A stretch of DNA of 64,000 nucleotides from Oceanobacillus_B kapialis (GCF_042685265.1 NZ_JBHUMX010000042.1); one strand, 5' to 3'; shown: positions 34,656 to 44,039, counted from the stretch's first letter. A program made the numbers and translations. The notes: generated by a model not told the origin, from the sequence alone.

Positions 34656-34959
34656 TTAATATACCTCCTTTGTTAAGTCCTTATAGTTAATTTCGATAAG
34701 AGTTGGCATTTCCCTGTATATTAGGTGGTATCTAATACCTCAAATGCAAAGATTAAAGTCCATCATTAAAACATTTAAGTTAACCATTTACACATAATCT
34801 TGTTAACAGATAAAGTTTTAAAAATAAAAAGAGGACCTGCTTAAAACAGACCCTCCTTTCAGAGTTTCCCACTGAATATCGTATCAAAAACGATATTGGC
34901 TACATGAAACGAATACTATAAGATGTTTGATTGAAGTTTCACTTTATATAGTGTCTTGC
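34656..34959. other. Intergenic stretch
   Basis: There is no gene. A weak hairpin (gaggacctg...cagaccctc, about 34833-34857) near the end of the aldo/keto reductase gene could act as a terminator. Confidence 0.4.
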
Positions 34960-35814
34960 CTATACATATTCATGATATTCATTTGGATCCTGACCTTCTA
35001 CACGGCCATCTTCTCCTTTATCCAATGAATCAATTTTTTCAATATCTTCAGATGCTAAATCAAAGTTGGTGCTATTGAAATTATCTTTTTGATGCGCTGG
35101 ATTACTTGATTTTGGTATAGTAAATACGCCAGCTTGATAATTCCAGTTTAAGATAATCTGGGCCGGGGTTTTATCGTACTTCTCTGCAATTTCTTTAATT
35201 GTAGCATTTTCCAGCACGTCATTCAGATAACCTCGACCAAAAGGGCTCCAGGCTTCAGTAAGAATGCCACGTTTTTTATTTTCTTCCACCATACGGTTAT
35301 TATTAAAATACGGATGACGCTCCACTTGGTTTGTAGCAGGCGTCACACCTGTTGCTTCAATAATGTCGTCCAGATGTTTAGGTTCAAAGTTTGAAACGCC
35401 AATCGTTCTGATTAACCCTTGTTTTTGGGCATCCACTAAAGCCTTCCAAGCTTCTACATACTTGCCGTCCTTAGGATTTGGCCAATGAATTAAATACTTG
35501 TCAAAATACTTTAATCCAGTACGACGCAGCGATTCTTGAATAAAGATAAATGCCCTGTCATATTCATGGTAAGCGCCGGGCAATTTCGTGCTGACTAAAA
35601 TTTCTTCTCGAGGCAATGCGGACCGACGCACAGCTTCACCGACAATTCCTTCATTGTCATAGTTTGTTGACGTATCGACTAAGCGATACCCTGTATTTAA
35701 GGCGTTTAGAATTTCAAATGTGCCTTGATCTCCGTTAATACCGATCGTACCTAACCCCACATAAGGGAGCACTGAACCATCATTTAGAGTAAAAACGTTA
35801 TTATTTAGAGTCAA
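34960..35814 (-). CDS. Aldo/keto reductase
   Basis: The protein is 284 aa, a TIM-barrel NADPH-dependent carbonyl reductase. The catalytic tetrad is visible: Asp and Tyr in 'RLVDTSTNYDNEGIVGEAV', Lys in 'ILVSTKLPG' and His in YLIHWPNPKD. 'IRTIGVSNFEPKHLDDII' and 'IPKSSNPAHQKDNF' (NADP phosphate binding) follow. It resembles the YvgN/YtbE methylglyoxal reductase type. Start ATG 35814 has AAGGAGATGA upstream. Confidence 0.87.
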   Translation of the reverse strand: MTLNNNVFTLNDGSVLPYVGLGTIGINGDQGTFEILNALNTGYRLVDTSTNYDNEGIVGEAVRRSALPREEILVSTKLPGAYHEYDRAFIFIQESLRRTGLKYFDKYLIHWPNPKDGKYVEAWKALVDAQKQGLIRTIGVSNFEPKHLDDIIEATGVTPATNQVERHPYFNNNRMVEENKKRGILTEAWSPFGRGYLNDVLENATIKEIAEKYDKTPAQIILNWNYQAGVFTIPKSSNPAHQKDNFNSTNFDLASEDIEKIDSLDKGEDGRVEGQDPNEYHEYV

Positions 35815-36368
35815 AATCTCATCTCCTTAAAAAATTTTCGTAATGTAAGTTGAGAATGGAAAATCGATATTTCCATGATGTCCATAATTACGATACCCGA
35901 ATTGAAAAAATCCTACACTCATCGGAATTGACTGTAGGAAGTTGGCAATTTTTGTAATAGATTTATTATGCATTCGATTTAAATCAATTTAGAATGGCAT
36001 CGAAAGGATTTAATCTTCTTGTAATAAGAAATAGCACTGAATCATTAATATAGGCCGAAAAATTTGTGCTTTTTTATGAGAAGGGTTTGAATACATAACG
36101 GACTGTCTAGTCTTTTTTCTTCCTTTTTACGGAACCCTTCTTGAAATTACTGTTGTATGCACAACCCCACGAATTTGATCCACCTATGCCATCGCCAAAC
36201 CCACTACTATATTCCTAATTTAAAGATGCTGAAACGGTCTTTACAAAGAGTGGTGGTAATAGTAGGCTTCCATGCCAGGGTAAGCTTCTAGCTGCCGTTT
36301 ATTGCCTAAATGCATTACCACAGAGGCTCTTTGTCAAGACCCCTAAATAAGGCATACCTTGCCAGGAT
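35815..36368. other. Intergenic stretch with degenerate sequence
   Basis: A short stem (tcctaca...tgtagga, 35909-35938) is the only clear structure. The second half, approaching the transposase remnant, may be decayed IS sequence, but I could not read a protein from it. Confidence 0.4.
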
Positions 36369-36793
36369 AGGTCTTAATATCTAGTGTTACTGAGTGGCTC
36401 AAAAAGATGGTAATCGGAACAACGCAAAATCGTTCTGAACATGTATTTCGCCGATTGAAAGTGATCGATACCAAAGGAAATGAGCTACAAGTATTGACCA
36501 ACCTGACCAACCGGTTTGATTTAGATGCTGATGAAATTGCGGAACTGTATAAATCGCGCTGGGCGATCGAACTGTTTTTCAAGTGGATGAAGCAGCAATT
36601 AATCATTAAGAAATTTTACGGACAAAGTGAACAAGCTGTATATATTCAAGTTTACATCGCTATAATCGTTTATTGTTTAAATGTAATCATTCAACTGGAA
36701 GTCAAAAGTGACCATGCCTATTTACAGATCACCCAATATTTAAAAACTGCCTTGTGGAGGCTAGCCTACATTTGGCTACGTAAAATTAAGTGA
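36369..36793 (+). pseudogene. IS4-family transposase, C-terminal remnant
   Basis: The frame reads 'NRSEHVFRRLKVIDTKGNEL' and 'LYKSRWAIELFFKWMKQQLI', with the Y-(2)-R-(3)-E-(6)-K signature of IS4 transposases that contains the catalytic Glu. The N-terminal two thirds, including the two Asp residues, are gone; there is an in-frame stop at 36366-36368. It is non-functional. Confidence 0.85.
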
Positions 36794-36993
36794 TGTAGCG
36801 TTCCCTAATCCTTCTTCACATCATTGTTGCTTTGGGCAAACATTATAGTAAAAATGAAGAATTTCAGCTAAACTTTTTATGTAAAGATAGCTGAGCTTTA
36901 TAGTCGAAATATGCAAATAACGCTTTAAATAGGCAAATTATCGGTCAGAGTGACACTTTTTTGGGCTTCTATTTATTCAATTAGTGTAATAAC

Positions 36994-37563
36994 TTATGCA
37001 ACTTCTTTTTGCATATCTCCAAGCAGTTTTGCTTGTATCAGGCGTCTTCTGACGATAATACCAATCCAGCTGGCTAGAAATGCCTTAATGAAACCTACAA
37101 CAAGAAACGGGTATACTCCGGCAGCCAAGGAAGCACTCCATCCAAGATCCAGTACAAGTTTCAATTGAATAGTACCAAAAATCAGCGTTACAAACATTCC
37201 CATAATATTTGCTATGACAGCCATTTGGATTGTAAACCTTGTTTTTTCCAAAATGAGACCAGTAAAGTACGCTGCGGCTATAAACCCAAAAATATATCCA
37301 CCTGAAGGGCCTACAAGCACCTGTGGTCCCCCACTAAATCCTGCGAATACCGGAAGTCCGACCGCTCCTATCGCCATATAGAGTACCATTGCCAATGCTC
37401 CCTGACGGCTCCCAAGAATGGTTGCTGCAATCCCTACTGCCAATGTCTGGCCACTGATCGGAATAAGCGGAAGTGGAATTTCCACCTGTGCGAGTATTGC
37501 AGTTAAAGCGGCAAATATAGCGATCTTAAGCATAATTCTCAGTTTATTTCTTTGTCGATTCAA
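36994..37563 (-). CDS. bioY: Biotin transporter BioY
   Basis: The protein is 189 aa, the substrate-binding membrane subunit (S-component) of an ECF-type biotin transporter, with six helices. Diagnostic stretches are 'AQVEIPLPLIPISGQTLAVG' and 'GGPQVLVGPSGGYIFGFIAA'. It begins with TTG 37563; the only ribosome binding site, gaaggggg, lies inside an 18-bp hairpin directly upstream. A BirA-type operator follows further upstream. No bioMN or biosynthesis genes are close, so it may use the shared ECF module. Confidence 0.93.
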   Translation of the reverse strand: MNRQRNKLRIMLKIAIFAALTAILAQVEIPLPLIPISGQTLAVGIAATILGSRQGALAMVLYMAIGAVGLPVFAGFSGGPQVLVGPSGGYIFGFIAAAYFTGLILEKTRFTIQMAVIANIMGMFVTLIFGTIQLKLVLDLGWSASLAAGVYPFLVVGFIKAFLASWIGIIVRRRLIQAKLLGDMQKEVA

Positions 37564-37570
37564 TGTAAAC

Positions 37571-37610
37571 GTCCCCCTTCTATTAAAAATAATTTTAATA
37601 GAAGGGGGAC
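37571..37610 (-). promoter_or_regulatory. 18-bp hairpin that hides the bioY ribosome binding site
   Basis: The arms gtcccccttctattaaaa (37571-37588) and ttttaatagaagggggac (37593-37610) pair perfectly around a 4-base loop. On the bioY mRNA the 3' arm contains the Shine-Dalgarno gaaggggg, 7 bases before the TTG start. No U-run follows, so it is not a terminator. Confidence 0.75.
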
Positions 37611-37614
37611 TTAA

Positions 37615-37645
37615 TTGTCAACCACCATCACTAAACGGTTAACAA
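37615..37645 (-). promoter_or_regulatory. BirA operator of bioY
   Basis: ttgtcaacc (37615-37623) and ggttaacaa (37637-37645), spaced by 13 bases, match the Firmicute BirA box TTGTTAACC-N-GGTTAACAA with one change. BirA-biotinyl-AMP would repress bioY when biotin is plentiful. Confidence 0.85.
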
Positions 37646-38355
37646 TTATAATTTCCTACATAACGATCATTAAAAAGAAGTAGAACTTATTTCAAATTTA
37701 AGTTTCAATATGCATTGTTCGCGATGATAAAAATACACAAGTTGAAGTTCCAAAACCTTCATATGATACCATGAAAGTTATTCAACTCAACTGTTTCTTT
37801 CTTGGTATGTTATTGTATATTCAATTAATAGTTGCGCCATCTTAAGAACCTTTATTTGATTATGCGGCAATCGGGCGCTATTATCTAATAAGGATTAGCG
37901 CCAATATTGGGCTAATTATACGAGAAATAAAATGCTGGTAGTGCTATTAAACTATTCCTCCATTTGCTTAAAAGCAGAAATTGGTAGGAAGATATCTTTT
38001 TTATCTATATTACAATCATCAGGGCGTGTATTACCATTTTTGGTTGGATACCATTGTTTAGAACACGGAGTTGAACACAATTTGAAGTCAATATTGGTAA
38101 GGATTTGAAGGGGTATTGGGTAAAAGAAAGAGAGCAGGATCCACTATTGATTCAGACTGAGTAATATATTTGCCAAAGTCTTTGGAAAATCGTGGAAAAC
38201 ACATAAAAAACGAATCAACTTTGTTACCTGTGAGTTAACTTCCCATCAAATTTTTGCTCCTGCCCTTACATTCTACATTAGTAAAGAACAATTACTTCAT
38301 AAAATATACCTTTATTGTAAACAATAAATACATCACTACATTTTGAGGAGGATAC
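37646..38355. other. Intergenic stretch of 710 bases with a diverged repeat
   Basis: No gene is seen on either strand. Positions about 38091-38163 resemble two other copies at 40.07 and 40.47 kb (see repeat entries). The rest is AT-rich with many stops. Confidence 0.5.
38091..38163. repeat. Diverged intergenic repeat, copy A
   Basis: It reads ttggtaaggatttgaagg, then gtattgggtaaaagaaagag and gatccactattgattcag. It aligns with copies B and C over about 70 bases with many substitutions. Confidence 0.5.
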
Positions 38356-39378
38356 ATGATGAATGAAAGAAAAATATATTTAACATCTTCAGAAATATCT
38401 TCACTTTGGACAGCTTATATGAATGATAGCATGTCAAAGTGTGTTTTAGGCTTTATGCTAAAAGATATTAAGGACGAAGAAATGAAGATTGCAATTCAGT
38501 CCGCATATGATATTTCAGCCAGTCATTTGGAACAGTTAACTACTATTTTTCAAAGAGAAAACTACGCAATTCCAAAGGGATTCACCGAACAAGACGTAAA
38601 CATGAATGCTCCATGGCTGCTTACTGATACGTTTTGTTTAACCTATGTGAATCATATGGCAAGAGTCGGGATGATTTCGTATGCTGGGTTTGTAGCAATG
38701 AGTTTTAGAGAAGATATATGTAACTATTTTTCACAGTGTTTAAATGAAACCAATCAGCTTTATAGTCAATCGCTTAGAATAGCTTCTTCAAAAGGTTTAA
38801 ATGCTAGAGCCCCTTATATTGAGGTTCCTAAAGAAACAGACTTTGTAAACAATAAAAAGTATATGAGTGGCTTAAATCCATTTAGCGAAAAACGTCCACT
38901 GAACGCCGTTGAGATTTCTTATTTGTATATGAATATAATGACAAATGTAATGGGTGTTAAGTTGTGCCTTGCCTTTGCGCAAACTTCTCCTTCCAAAGAG
39001 GTACAAGATTTTATGTTACGAGGGAAAAACATCTCGCAAAAGCACATTAAAATTTTCGTTGATATACTGTTGAAGGATGATATAGAGGCTCCTCATGTTC
39101 CTGACACTTCTGTAAGTGACTCTACAACCAAAACATTTTCTGACAAACTGATGATGTTTCATATGTCGCTTATAAGTGCTGCTGGAATAGGTAATTATGC
39201 TACTGCTTCAGCTGCTAGCCAACGAAATGACTTAGCAATCAATTACCAAAGACTATCGTTAGAAGTAGCCCGACTCGCTAAGAGTGGAGCTGACATTATG
39301 ATTAAAAACAACTGGTTAGAGCAACCACCAGGGATAAAAGATAGAGAAAAGTTAGCAAAAAATAAAGAAAAAAGCTGA
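38356..39378 (+). CDS. DUF3231 family protein (two-domain)
   Basis: The protein is 340 aa. Two similar halves can be aligned: 'LTSSEISSLWTAYMNDSMSK' in the first and 'LNAVEISYLYMNIMTNVMGV' in the second, each followed by a helical bundle with 'ISASHLEQL' or 'ISQKHIKIF'. This tandem DUF3231 organisation is usual in Bacillaceae; function is unknown. TGAGGAGG precedes ATG 38356. It is a paralogue of the partial gene at the left edge of the window. Confidence 0.85.
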   Translation: MMNERKIYLTSSEISSLWTAYMNDSMSKCVLGFMLKDIKDEEMKIAIQSAYDISASHLEQLTTIFQRENYAIPKGFTEQDVNMNAPWLLTDTFCLTYVNHMARVGMISYAGFVAMSFREDICNYFSQCLNETNQLYSQSLRIASSKGLNARAPYIEVPKETDFVNNKKYMSGLNPFSEKRPLNAVEISYLYMNIMTNVMGVKLCLAFAQTSPSKEVQDFMLRGKNISQKHIKIFVDILLKDDIEAPHVPDTSVSDSTTKTFSDKLMMFHMSLISAAGIGNYATASAASQRNDLAINYQRLSLEVARLAKSGADIMIKNNWLEQPPGIKDREKLAKNKEKS

Positions 39379-39836
39379 TTACTTTATGACCAGCCTTTTT
39401 CTTATTATCAATTGTATCAGTAAACCTAAGAGCAAACCTGGTATTACACTTAATACTGGTAGCCTGATAGGCCCCAATAGGACCCCAAACAAAGTTAGTT
39501 TAGAAGAATAGATAGTTCCAACGTTCACGAAATAGGCTGTAAATACAAAAGGTAAAGAAGAATATGACCTCTTTCAGCCACCTGCATCTTTATAAGCCTC
39601 CCACATCGCAAAAAAGTACAAACAAGGATAAAACATTAGCCATTGATAGTTGGCTTGGTCGATTGCAGTTTGAATATCTCCTTTAAAACTAAAAATGATA
39701 CGTTAAAATTCTCTTGGACATTAACCAAGAATTCTAAGAAAACCAGTAAAATACCTTTAATATATTTTCCACTTAGTAATTGGCTAAAGCCTGGTAATGC
39801 AATGCTCCATAATAACATTTCATTTGCCCTCACCAT
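39379..39836 (-). pseudogene. Decayed membrane-protein gene
   Basis: One protein can be pieced together from three segments on the minus strand. 'MLLWSIALPGFSQLLSGKYI' starts at 39836. After a frameshift near 39680 comes 'IQTAIDQANYQWLMFYPCLY' up to KDAGG, then an in-frame TGA (about 39577). 'PFVFTAYFVNVGTIYSSKLT' and 'LPVLSVIPGLLLGLLIQLII' follow to a stop at 39379. I recall a Bacillus family of small membrane proteins with this layout but not its name. The gene is dead. Confidence 0.7.
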
Positions 39837-40071
39837 GCCTTATTCCCTTAACTGTTAGATTGTAGAATATCTTTTTCATGTTATTAACTTAGTATTCCCA
39901 ATAGCAAAGTGAGTAAGCATTAAATCCCGTTAAAGATGTTCGGTACAGAAGTGGCATTTTTTACTGGCCCATGAACAGCTAACTATTTCCGGTTACTTAT
40001 AAAAGGTGTACAAACGATTACGATTATAAATTGGATAACAGATATATGAAGAAGTAACAATTTAGGCATTC

Positions 40072-40160
40072 TTGGACAAGGGATTGAGAGTATATTGGGT
40101 AAGAGGAATAGACTGGACCCACAACTGGATCCATCCTAGATTGTTATTGACTTGATATTG
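40072..40160. repeat. Diverged intergenic repeat, copy B
   Basis: It reads ttggacaagggattgagag, then tattgggtaagaggaatag, then actggacccacaactggatc. Alignment with copy C covers about 90 bases including attga at the end. Confidence 0.6.
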
Positions 40161-40464
40161 AAAAAAACGATGGGAACAAGGGAAATACGTCTTATTTCTC
40201 ATCACTTCTTTCTCCTACTATATCTCCCTGTTACTTAGTTGGAATTTTTCCTAATCCACCTTCATCCCTCCCCCCCCCCGCTTCCACCCTCTTATCTCGA
40301 CTTTTTCTTCCCTCCATTATGTTATTAAGTTCTTCCCCAAACCGTCATTTTTCCTCTCTTTTTTCCATTCTGGGTTTGTATCGAATAGTTTGACAATGTT
40401 AAATAGATGTTCCCTAAACGAGAACAGAAATAAGAAAACTATATGAAAAACAACTGAACACGCT

Positions 40465-40560
40465 ATTGGACAAAGGATTGGTGGGTTATTGAATACATAG
40501 AAAAAGACTGGACCACTATTGGATCCAGCCTGAGTTTTTATTGATTTTATGATTGAATCA
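40465..40560. repeat. Diverged intergenic repeat, copy C, near the glmS 3' end
   Basis: It reads ttggacaaaggattggtgg, then actggaccactattggatcc, then gcctgagtttttattgatt. On the minus strand ctggatcc-aata-gtggtccag followed by tcttttt could serve as a terminator for glmS, whose stop is 150 bases away. Confidence 0.55.
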
Positions 40561-40708
40561 AGATTGAATACATATTGTTCGCCTGCTCTTTTTTCCTCCA
40601 CACTCTTCCCTCTAATGTACCAATTATATAGCAATGGATACCGACTTTTTAGCGTGGGGAAGGAGAATTTAGCAGGGATATAACTCGTTACTAAATCAAT
40701 ACGCCTAA

Positions 40709-42511
40709 CTACTCCACTGTCACACTCTTAGCAAGGTTACGTGGTTTATCCACATCACAGTCACGGTGTAGTGCTGCGTAGTATGCCAGTAATTGCATTG
40801 GTACAACACTTGCTAGTGGCGTTAGCAATTCATGGACATGCGGGATAACGAATGCATCTGTATCCTGCTCAAGTCCCTTCATACTGAATACCATTGTGTT
40901 TGCTCCACGAGCAGCTACTTCCTGCACGTTTCCGCGGATGGACAAGTTTACATTTTCCTGTGTTGCGATGGCAATAACAGGTGTACCTTCTTCAATTAAA
41001 GCGATGGTACCATGTTTCAATTCTCCACCGGCAAAGCCTTCTGCTTGAATATAGGAAATTTCTTTTAATTTAAGTGCGCCTTCCTGGCATACATGGTAGT
41101 CTGTGCTACGACCGATAAAGAAAGCATTTCTAGTTGTTCCAAGATTATCGCGAACAAGCTCTTCAATGGCTTCTTTCTGATCTGTTAAAACTTCCATTGC
41201 GTTTGCAACAATCGCAAGTTCCTGCATTGGATCAAAGTCCAGCTCAAGTCCTTTAGCCTGTGCTGTGTCTACAGCAAGGATAGCTAATACCGCAATTTGT
41301 GCAGTATATGCCTTTGTAGATGCTACCGCAATTTCAGGGCCAGCATATAAATTTAATGTGTAATCTGCTTCACGAGAAAGAGTGGATCCTGGCACGTTAG
41401 TAATTGTAAGTGCTGGATGTCCCATTTCTTTAATTCTAACTAATACGGCACGACTATCCGCTGTTTCACCACTTTGGGAAATAAAGATAAAGAGTGGTTT
41501 TTCAGATAGTAATGGCATGTTGTAAGAGAACTCACTTGCAATATGAACCTCAACCGGGATGTTCGCAAGCTTTTCAATGAACTCTTTTCCAACAAGTCCT
41601 GCATGATAACTCGTACCCGCAGCAATGATATAAATGCGGTCACAAGCTTTCATTGCCTGGCGTACATCTGCATCAAGCTTCAGCTTCGTGTCATCTGTTT
41701 GGTATTCTTTAATGATTCGGCGCATCACGAAAGGCTGCTCATCAATTTCCTTTAACATGAAATGAGGGTACGTCCCTTTTTCAATGTCACTTGCATCGAT
41801 ATGAGCTGTGTATGGGCTGCGTTCCACTACTGTTCCATCAAGCTTTTGTAGCTCAACACTATTACGTTTAACTAGAACAATTTCTTTGTCATGAATTTCC
41901 ACATACTGCTCCGTTACCTTCAATGTCGCCATTGCATCACTAGCAACCACATTAAAGCCATCACCCAGACCTACAAGAAGTGGGCTTTTATTTTTAGACA
42001 CGTATAGTGTATCTTCATCTTGATTATCAATTAGACCGATCGCATAAGAGCCTTTCAAAAGTTCCATTGCTTTACGGAAAGCTTCAATCGTGCTTCCTGT
42101 TTCAGCAAAAAGCTTTTCAATAAGCTGTACAATAACTTCTGTATCTGTTTCACTAACAAAGTTTACATCTTGAAGGTATTCCTTTTTAATTTCTTGGTAG
42201 TTCTCAATAACACCATTATGAACAAGGGTAAATCTTCCAGACGTGCTGCGATGTGGATGTGCATTGTCTTCACTTGGCACTCCATGTGTCGCCCAGCGCG
42301 TATGGCCAATTCCCATTGTTGCATGAACAGAGCTATCTACGCGCTCACGAAGCGCAGCAATACGACCTTTTACTTTAAAGAGATTAATTCCTTTATCGTT
42401 TAGTACAGCAATACCGGCAGAGTCATATCCGCGGTACTCCAGCTTTTCTAGTCCATTTAATAAAACGTCTTTTGTATCATTTTGTCCAATATATCCTACA
42501 ATTCCACACAT
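40709..42511 (-). CDS. glmS: Glutamine-fructose-6-phosphate aminotransferase (isomerizing)
   Basis: The protein is 600 aa, the full length of GlmS. The N-terminal glutaminase begins MCGIVGYIGQ with Cys2 as nucleophile and contains GIGHTRWATHG and 'HPHRSTSGRFTLVHNG'. The C-terminal half has two SIS sugar-isomerase domains ('IIAAGTSYHAGLVGKEFIEK', 'SQSGETADSRAVL') and ends AKSVTVE, the conserved tail. It makes glucosamine-6-phosphate for cell-wall UDP-GlcNAc. A glmS ribozyme lies upstream, so glucosamine-6-phosphate should trigger cleavage of its mRNA. Unlike B. subtilis, it is not next to glmM; 3.9 kb separate them. Confidence 0.98.
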   Translation of the reverse strand: MCGIVGYIGQNDTKDVLLNGLEKLEYRGYDSAGIAVLNDKGINLFKVKGRIAALRERVDSSVHATMGIGHTRWATHGVPSEDNAHPHRSTSGRFTLVHNGVIENYQEIKKEYLQDVNFVSETDTEVIVQLIEKLFAETGSTIEAFRKAMELLKGSYAIGLIDNQDEDTLYVSKNKSPLLVGLGDGFNVVASDAMATLKVTEQYVEIHDKEIVLVKRNSVELQKLDGTVVERSPYTAHIDASDIEKGTYPHFMLKEIDEQPFVMRRIIKEYQTDDTKLKLDADVRQAMKACDRIYIIAAGTSYHAGLVGKEFIEKLANIPVEVHIASEFSYNMPLLSEKPLFIFISQSGETADSRAVLVRIKEMGHPALTITNVPGSTLSREADYTLNLYAGPEIAVASTKAYTAQIAVLAILAVDTAQAKGLELDFDPMQELAIVANAMEVLTDQKEAIEELVRDNLGTTRNAFFIGRSTDYHVCQEGALKLKEISYIQAEGFAGGELKHGTIALIEEGTPVIAIATQENVNLSIRGNVQEVAARGANTMVFSMKGLEQDTDAFVIPHVHELLTPLASVVPMQLLAYYAALHRDCDVDKPRNLAKSVTVE

Positions 42512-42524
42512 AATAAGTGGGCCT

Positions 42525-42594
42525 CCTTTTACGTAAAAGGGGCAGATAAACAGACCAATATTCTTGTTATAGAGGAGCGTTTTACTGCCCCTTT
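42525..42594 (-). promoter_or_regulatory. Hairpins between the ribozyme and glmS
   Basis: On the glmS transcript aaaggggcag (3' end of plus coordinates 42594-42585) pairs perfectly with ctgcccctttt (42545-42536), giving a terminator-like stem ending in UUUU. The overlapping palindrome ccttttacgtaaaagg (42525-42540) contains the AAAAGGAGG ribosome binding site. The two structures share bases and exclude each other. Confidence 0.6.
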
Positions 42595-42639
42595 CTCGTG
42601 TTTGTTGTTGTTATCCTGTTCCTTTTTCCTTTGTCCAAT

Positions 42640-42772
42640 AAGTTACCTCATTGTTTTAAGAAAAAGCATAACGATTGGGATGTACAACCGGGAGGCATCC
42701 GCCGAATTTTCGATAACCTCCGACCTCGTCAACTATTATTCCTCACCGTTCGGAAAATAGTCCTGGCGCTTT
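42640..42772 (-). ncRNA. glmS ribozyme-riboswitch
   Basis: The minus strand reads AGCGCCAGGACTA at the 5' side (cleavage expected 5' of the G at 42769), then gttgacgagg, GGAGGTTATCGA, ggcggatgcctcccggttg and gttatgc...gaggtaac. These are the conserved core and P2-P4 elements of the glmS ribozyme, which cuts itself when bound to glucosamine-6-phosphate. The 3' boundary is approximate. Confidence 0.95.
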
Positions 42773-43015
42773 GTCGTTCTTTTTTAACTACTAGGCTCCT
42801 TTCTGTTTCAAAATACCCCTTTTAAAATGGGTACACCACATTTTAACCTTTCTACTTCTTGGAAGTCAATGTTTTTCTGAGGTGTGCTGTATTATATGCG
42901 ACAGCTTTGTGTCCTGTTCATTTTGGCCTCATCACTCAATAAGACAGAATGAACATCATTTGCTTAGGCTGCATAGGCTAAGTAAAAATGCGTTTCTCCC
43001 GGGGGGATGATAAAC

Positions 43016-43354
43016 ATGCATCATGGGGATGGGTCAAATATGAATATGGAACAGAATCCTATTGACCAGCCTGGTTATGTCAATCAAATGCCTGCTGCCC
43101 ACACAAAAATCTATCCAGTCCAAGCTGTGCCACAGCCTACTGCTTATATGACACAGCTTGACCCAGTATTTGTTCAGCATTTAAGCAGGCATCAAGGGCA
43201 GCACATGGCATTGATGACAACAGCCGGTAGAATTGAGGGAATTAACGAGGGAGTTGCTGTTGATCATATTCAAATTAATATCGAGGATCGTTCGTTACAC
43301 ATTAGACTTTCACAAATAATTTATTTTGAAGGCCCGCTTGCATCTTATCGGTAA
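43016..43354 (+). CDS. DUF2642 family protein, spore-coat-like
   Basis: I prefer ATG 43016 (MHHGDGSNMNMEQ), 8 bases after GGGGGG; ATG 43007 touches the site directly. The 112-aa protein has a Gln/Pro/His-rich N-terminus (MEQNPIDQPGYVNQMPAAH) and a C-terminal small beta domain 'QHMALMTTAGRIEGINEGVA' with 'IRLSQIIYFEG', like DUF2642 coat proteins (GerQ/CotD-neighbour type). A spore location is inferred from family resemblance. Confidence 0.7.
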   Translation: MHHGDGSNMNMEQNPIDQPGYVNQMPAAHTKIYPVQAVPQPTAYMTQLDPVFVQHLSRHQGQHMALMTTAGRIEGINEGVAVDHIQINIEDRSLHIRLSQIIYFEGPLASYR

Positions 43355-43361
43355 CGGGGAT

Positions 43362-43919
43362 TTATAAAAATCGCTTGTTACCTTTGTAAAGATAAACCGT
43401 ACAGTACGGAGCGATGGTCCAAAGCAATATGGCAAGGGTTAATGTTACGAGCCAGAATGGATTTACTTCAATGGTTAGCATCCCATTTTGAAACAAAGTT
43501 AATCCGCTAAGCAACAGGAATAAGATTGTAGTTAATGAAGTGTATACTGTCATACCACCAAAAAGATAAAGCAAGTTGCGGTTTCTTTTAATTAATCCTT
43601 CGCGGACCGGGAAGCTTTTTCGCTCCCTTGCAGGTTTAGTGGTACGCAGTATAGACCAGGTGCTTATTTGCATTGCCAATTCCCACCCATCTCTTTCTAA
43701 TGGAGGTGAGAGTGGGTTTTTATCTGATTTTTCGTAGGCGATGTGGTGATAGAGTGGTTCGGAGTTATGGCTGTCTTGCCTTTCAAATATGAATAAGCTG
43801 GTTACTGTACGTAGATTGACCAGGTTGTAGCCATCTTGGGCCATACTGTTCAGCCAGCTTTCGGTTTTTTTGATATCAAAGCTCCAGAATGGTCGAAACA
43901 CCCTTTTCATTTTGCTCAC
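43362..43919 (-). CDS. DUF2812 family membrane protein
   Basis: The protein is 185 aa. The N-terminal DUF2812 part reads 'RPFWSFDIKKTESWLNSMAQ' and 'ERDGWELAMQISTWSILRTT'. Two membrane helices follow (about 118-140 and 152-174). In other Bacillus genomes such proteins are often paired with a PadR regulator; none is present here. It lies between the DUF2642 gene and a 21-bp repeat array. Confidence 0.8.
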   Translation of the reverse strand: MSKMKRVFRPFWSFDIKKTESWLNSMAQDGYNLVNLRTVTSLFIFERQDSHNSEPLYHHIAYEKSDKNPLSPPLERDGWELAMQISTWSILRTTKPARERKSFPVREGLIKRNRNLLYLFGGMTVYTSLTTILFLLLSGLTLFQNGMLTIEVNPFWLVTLTLAILLWTIAPYCTVYLYKGNKRFL

Positions 43920-44039
43920 CCTCCTAGACGTCTTTAGTTTAGTTTACTCGGTGAGGTGGGCAATTATGACTGGGGTGGCGATGGTTGAGGGGCTTGTTTA
44001 GGAGTGCATTTCTATCGCCCAGGAGCTGTGGTTGTGGTC

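Larger units (their letters stand above)
39837..40708. other. Intergenic stretch of 870 bases
   Basis: No gene is supported. It contains two diverged repeat copies (40.07 and 40.46 kb) and a run of eleven C at 40270-40280. The stretch looks like decayed DNA between accessory genes and glmS. Confidence 0.5.

Noticed and set aside
40270..40280. Run of eleven C as a phase-variation tract
   Set aside because: It lies in no gene or recognisable promoter, so there is nothing it could switch.
40317..40634. 105-codon frame on the minus strand before glmS
   Set aside because: It has no ribosome binding site and low-complexity content, and it overlaps the diverged repeat copy C.
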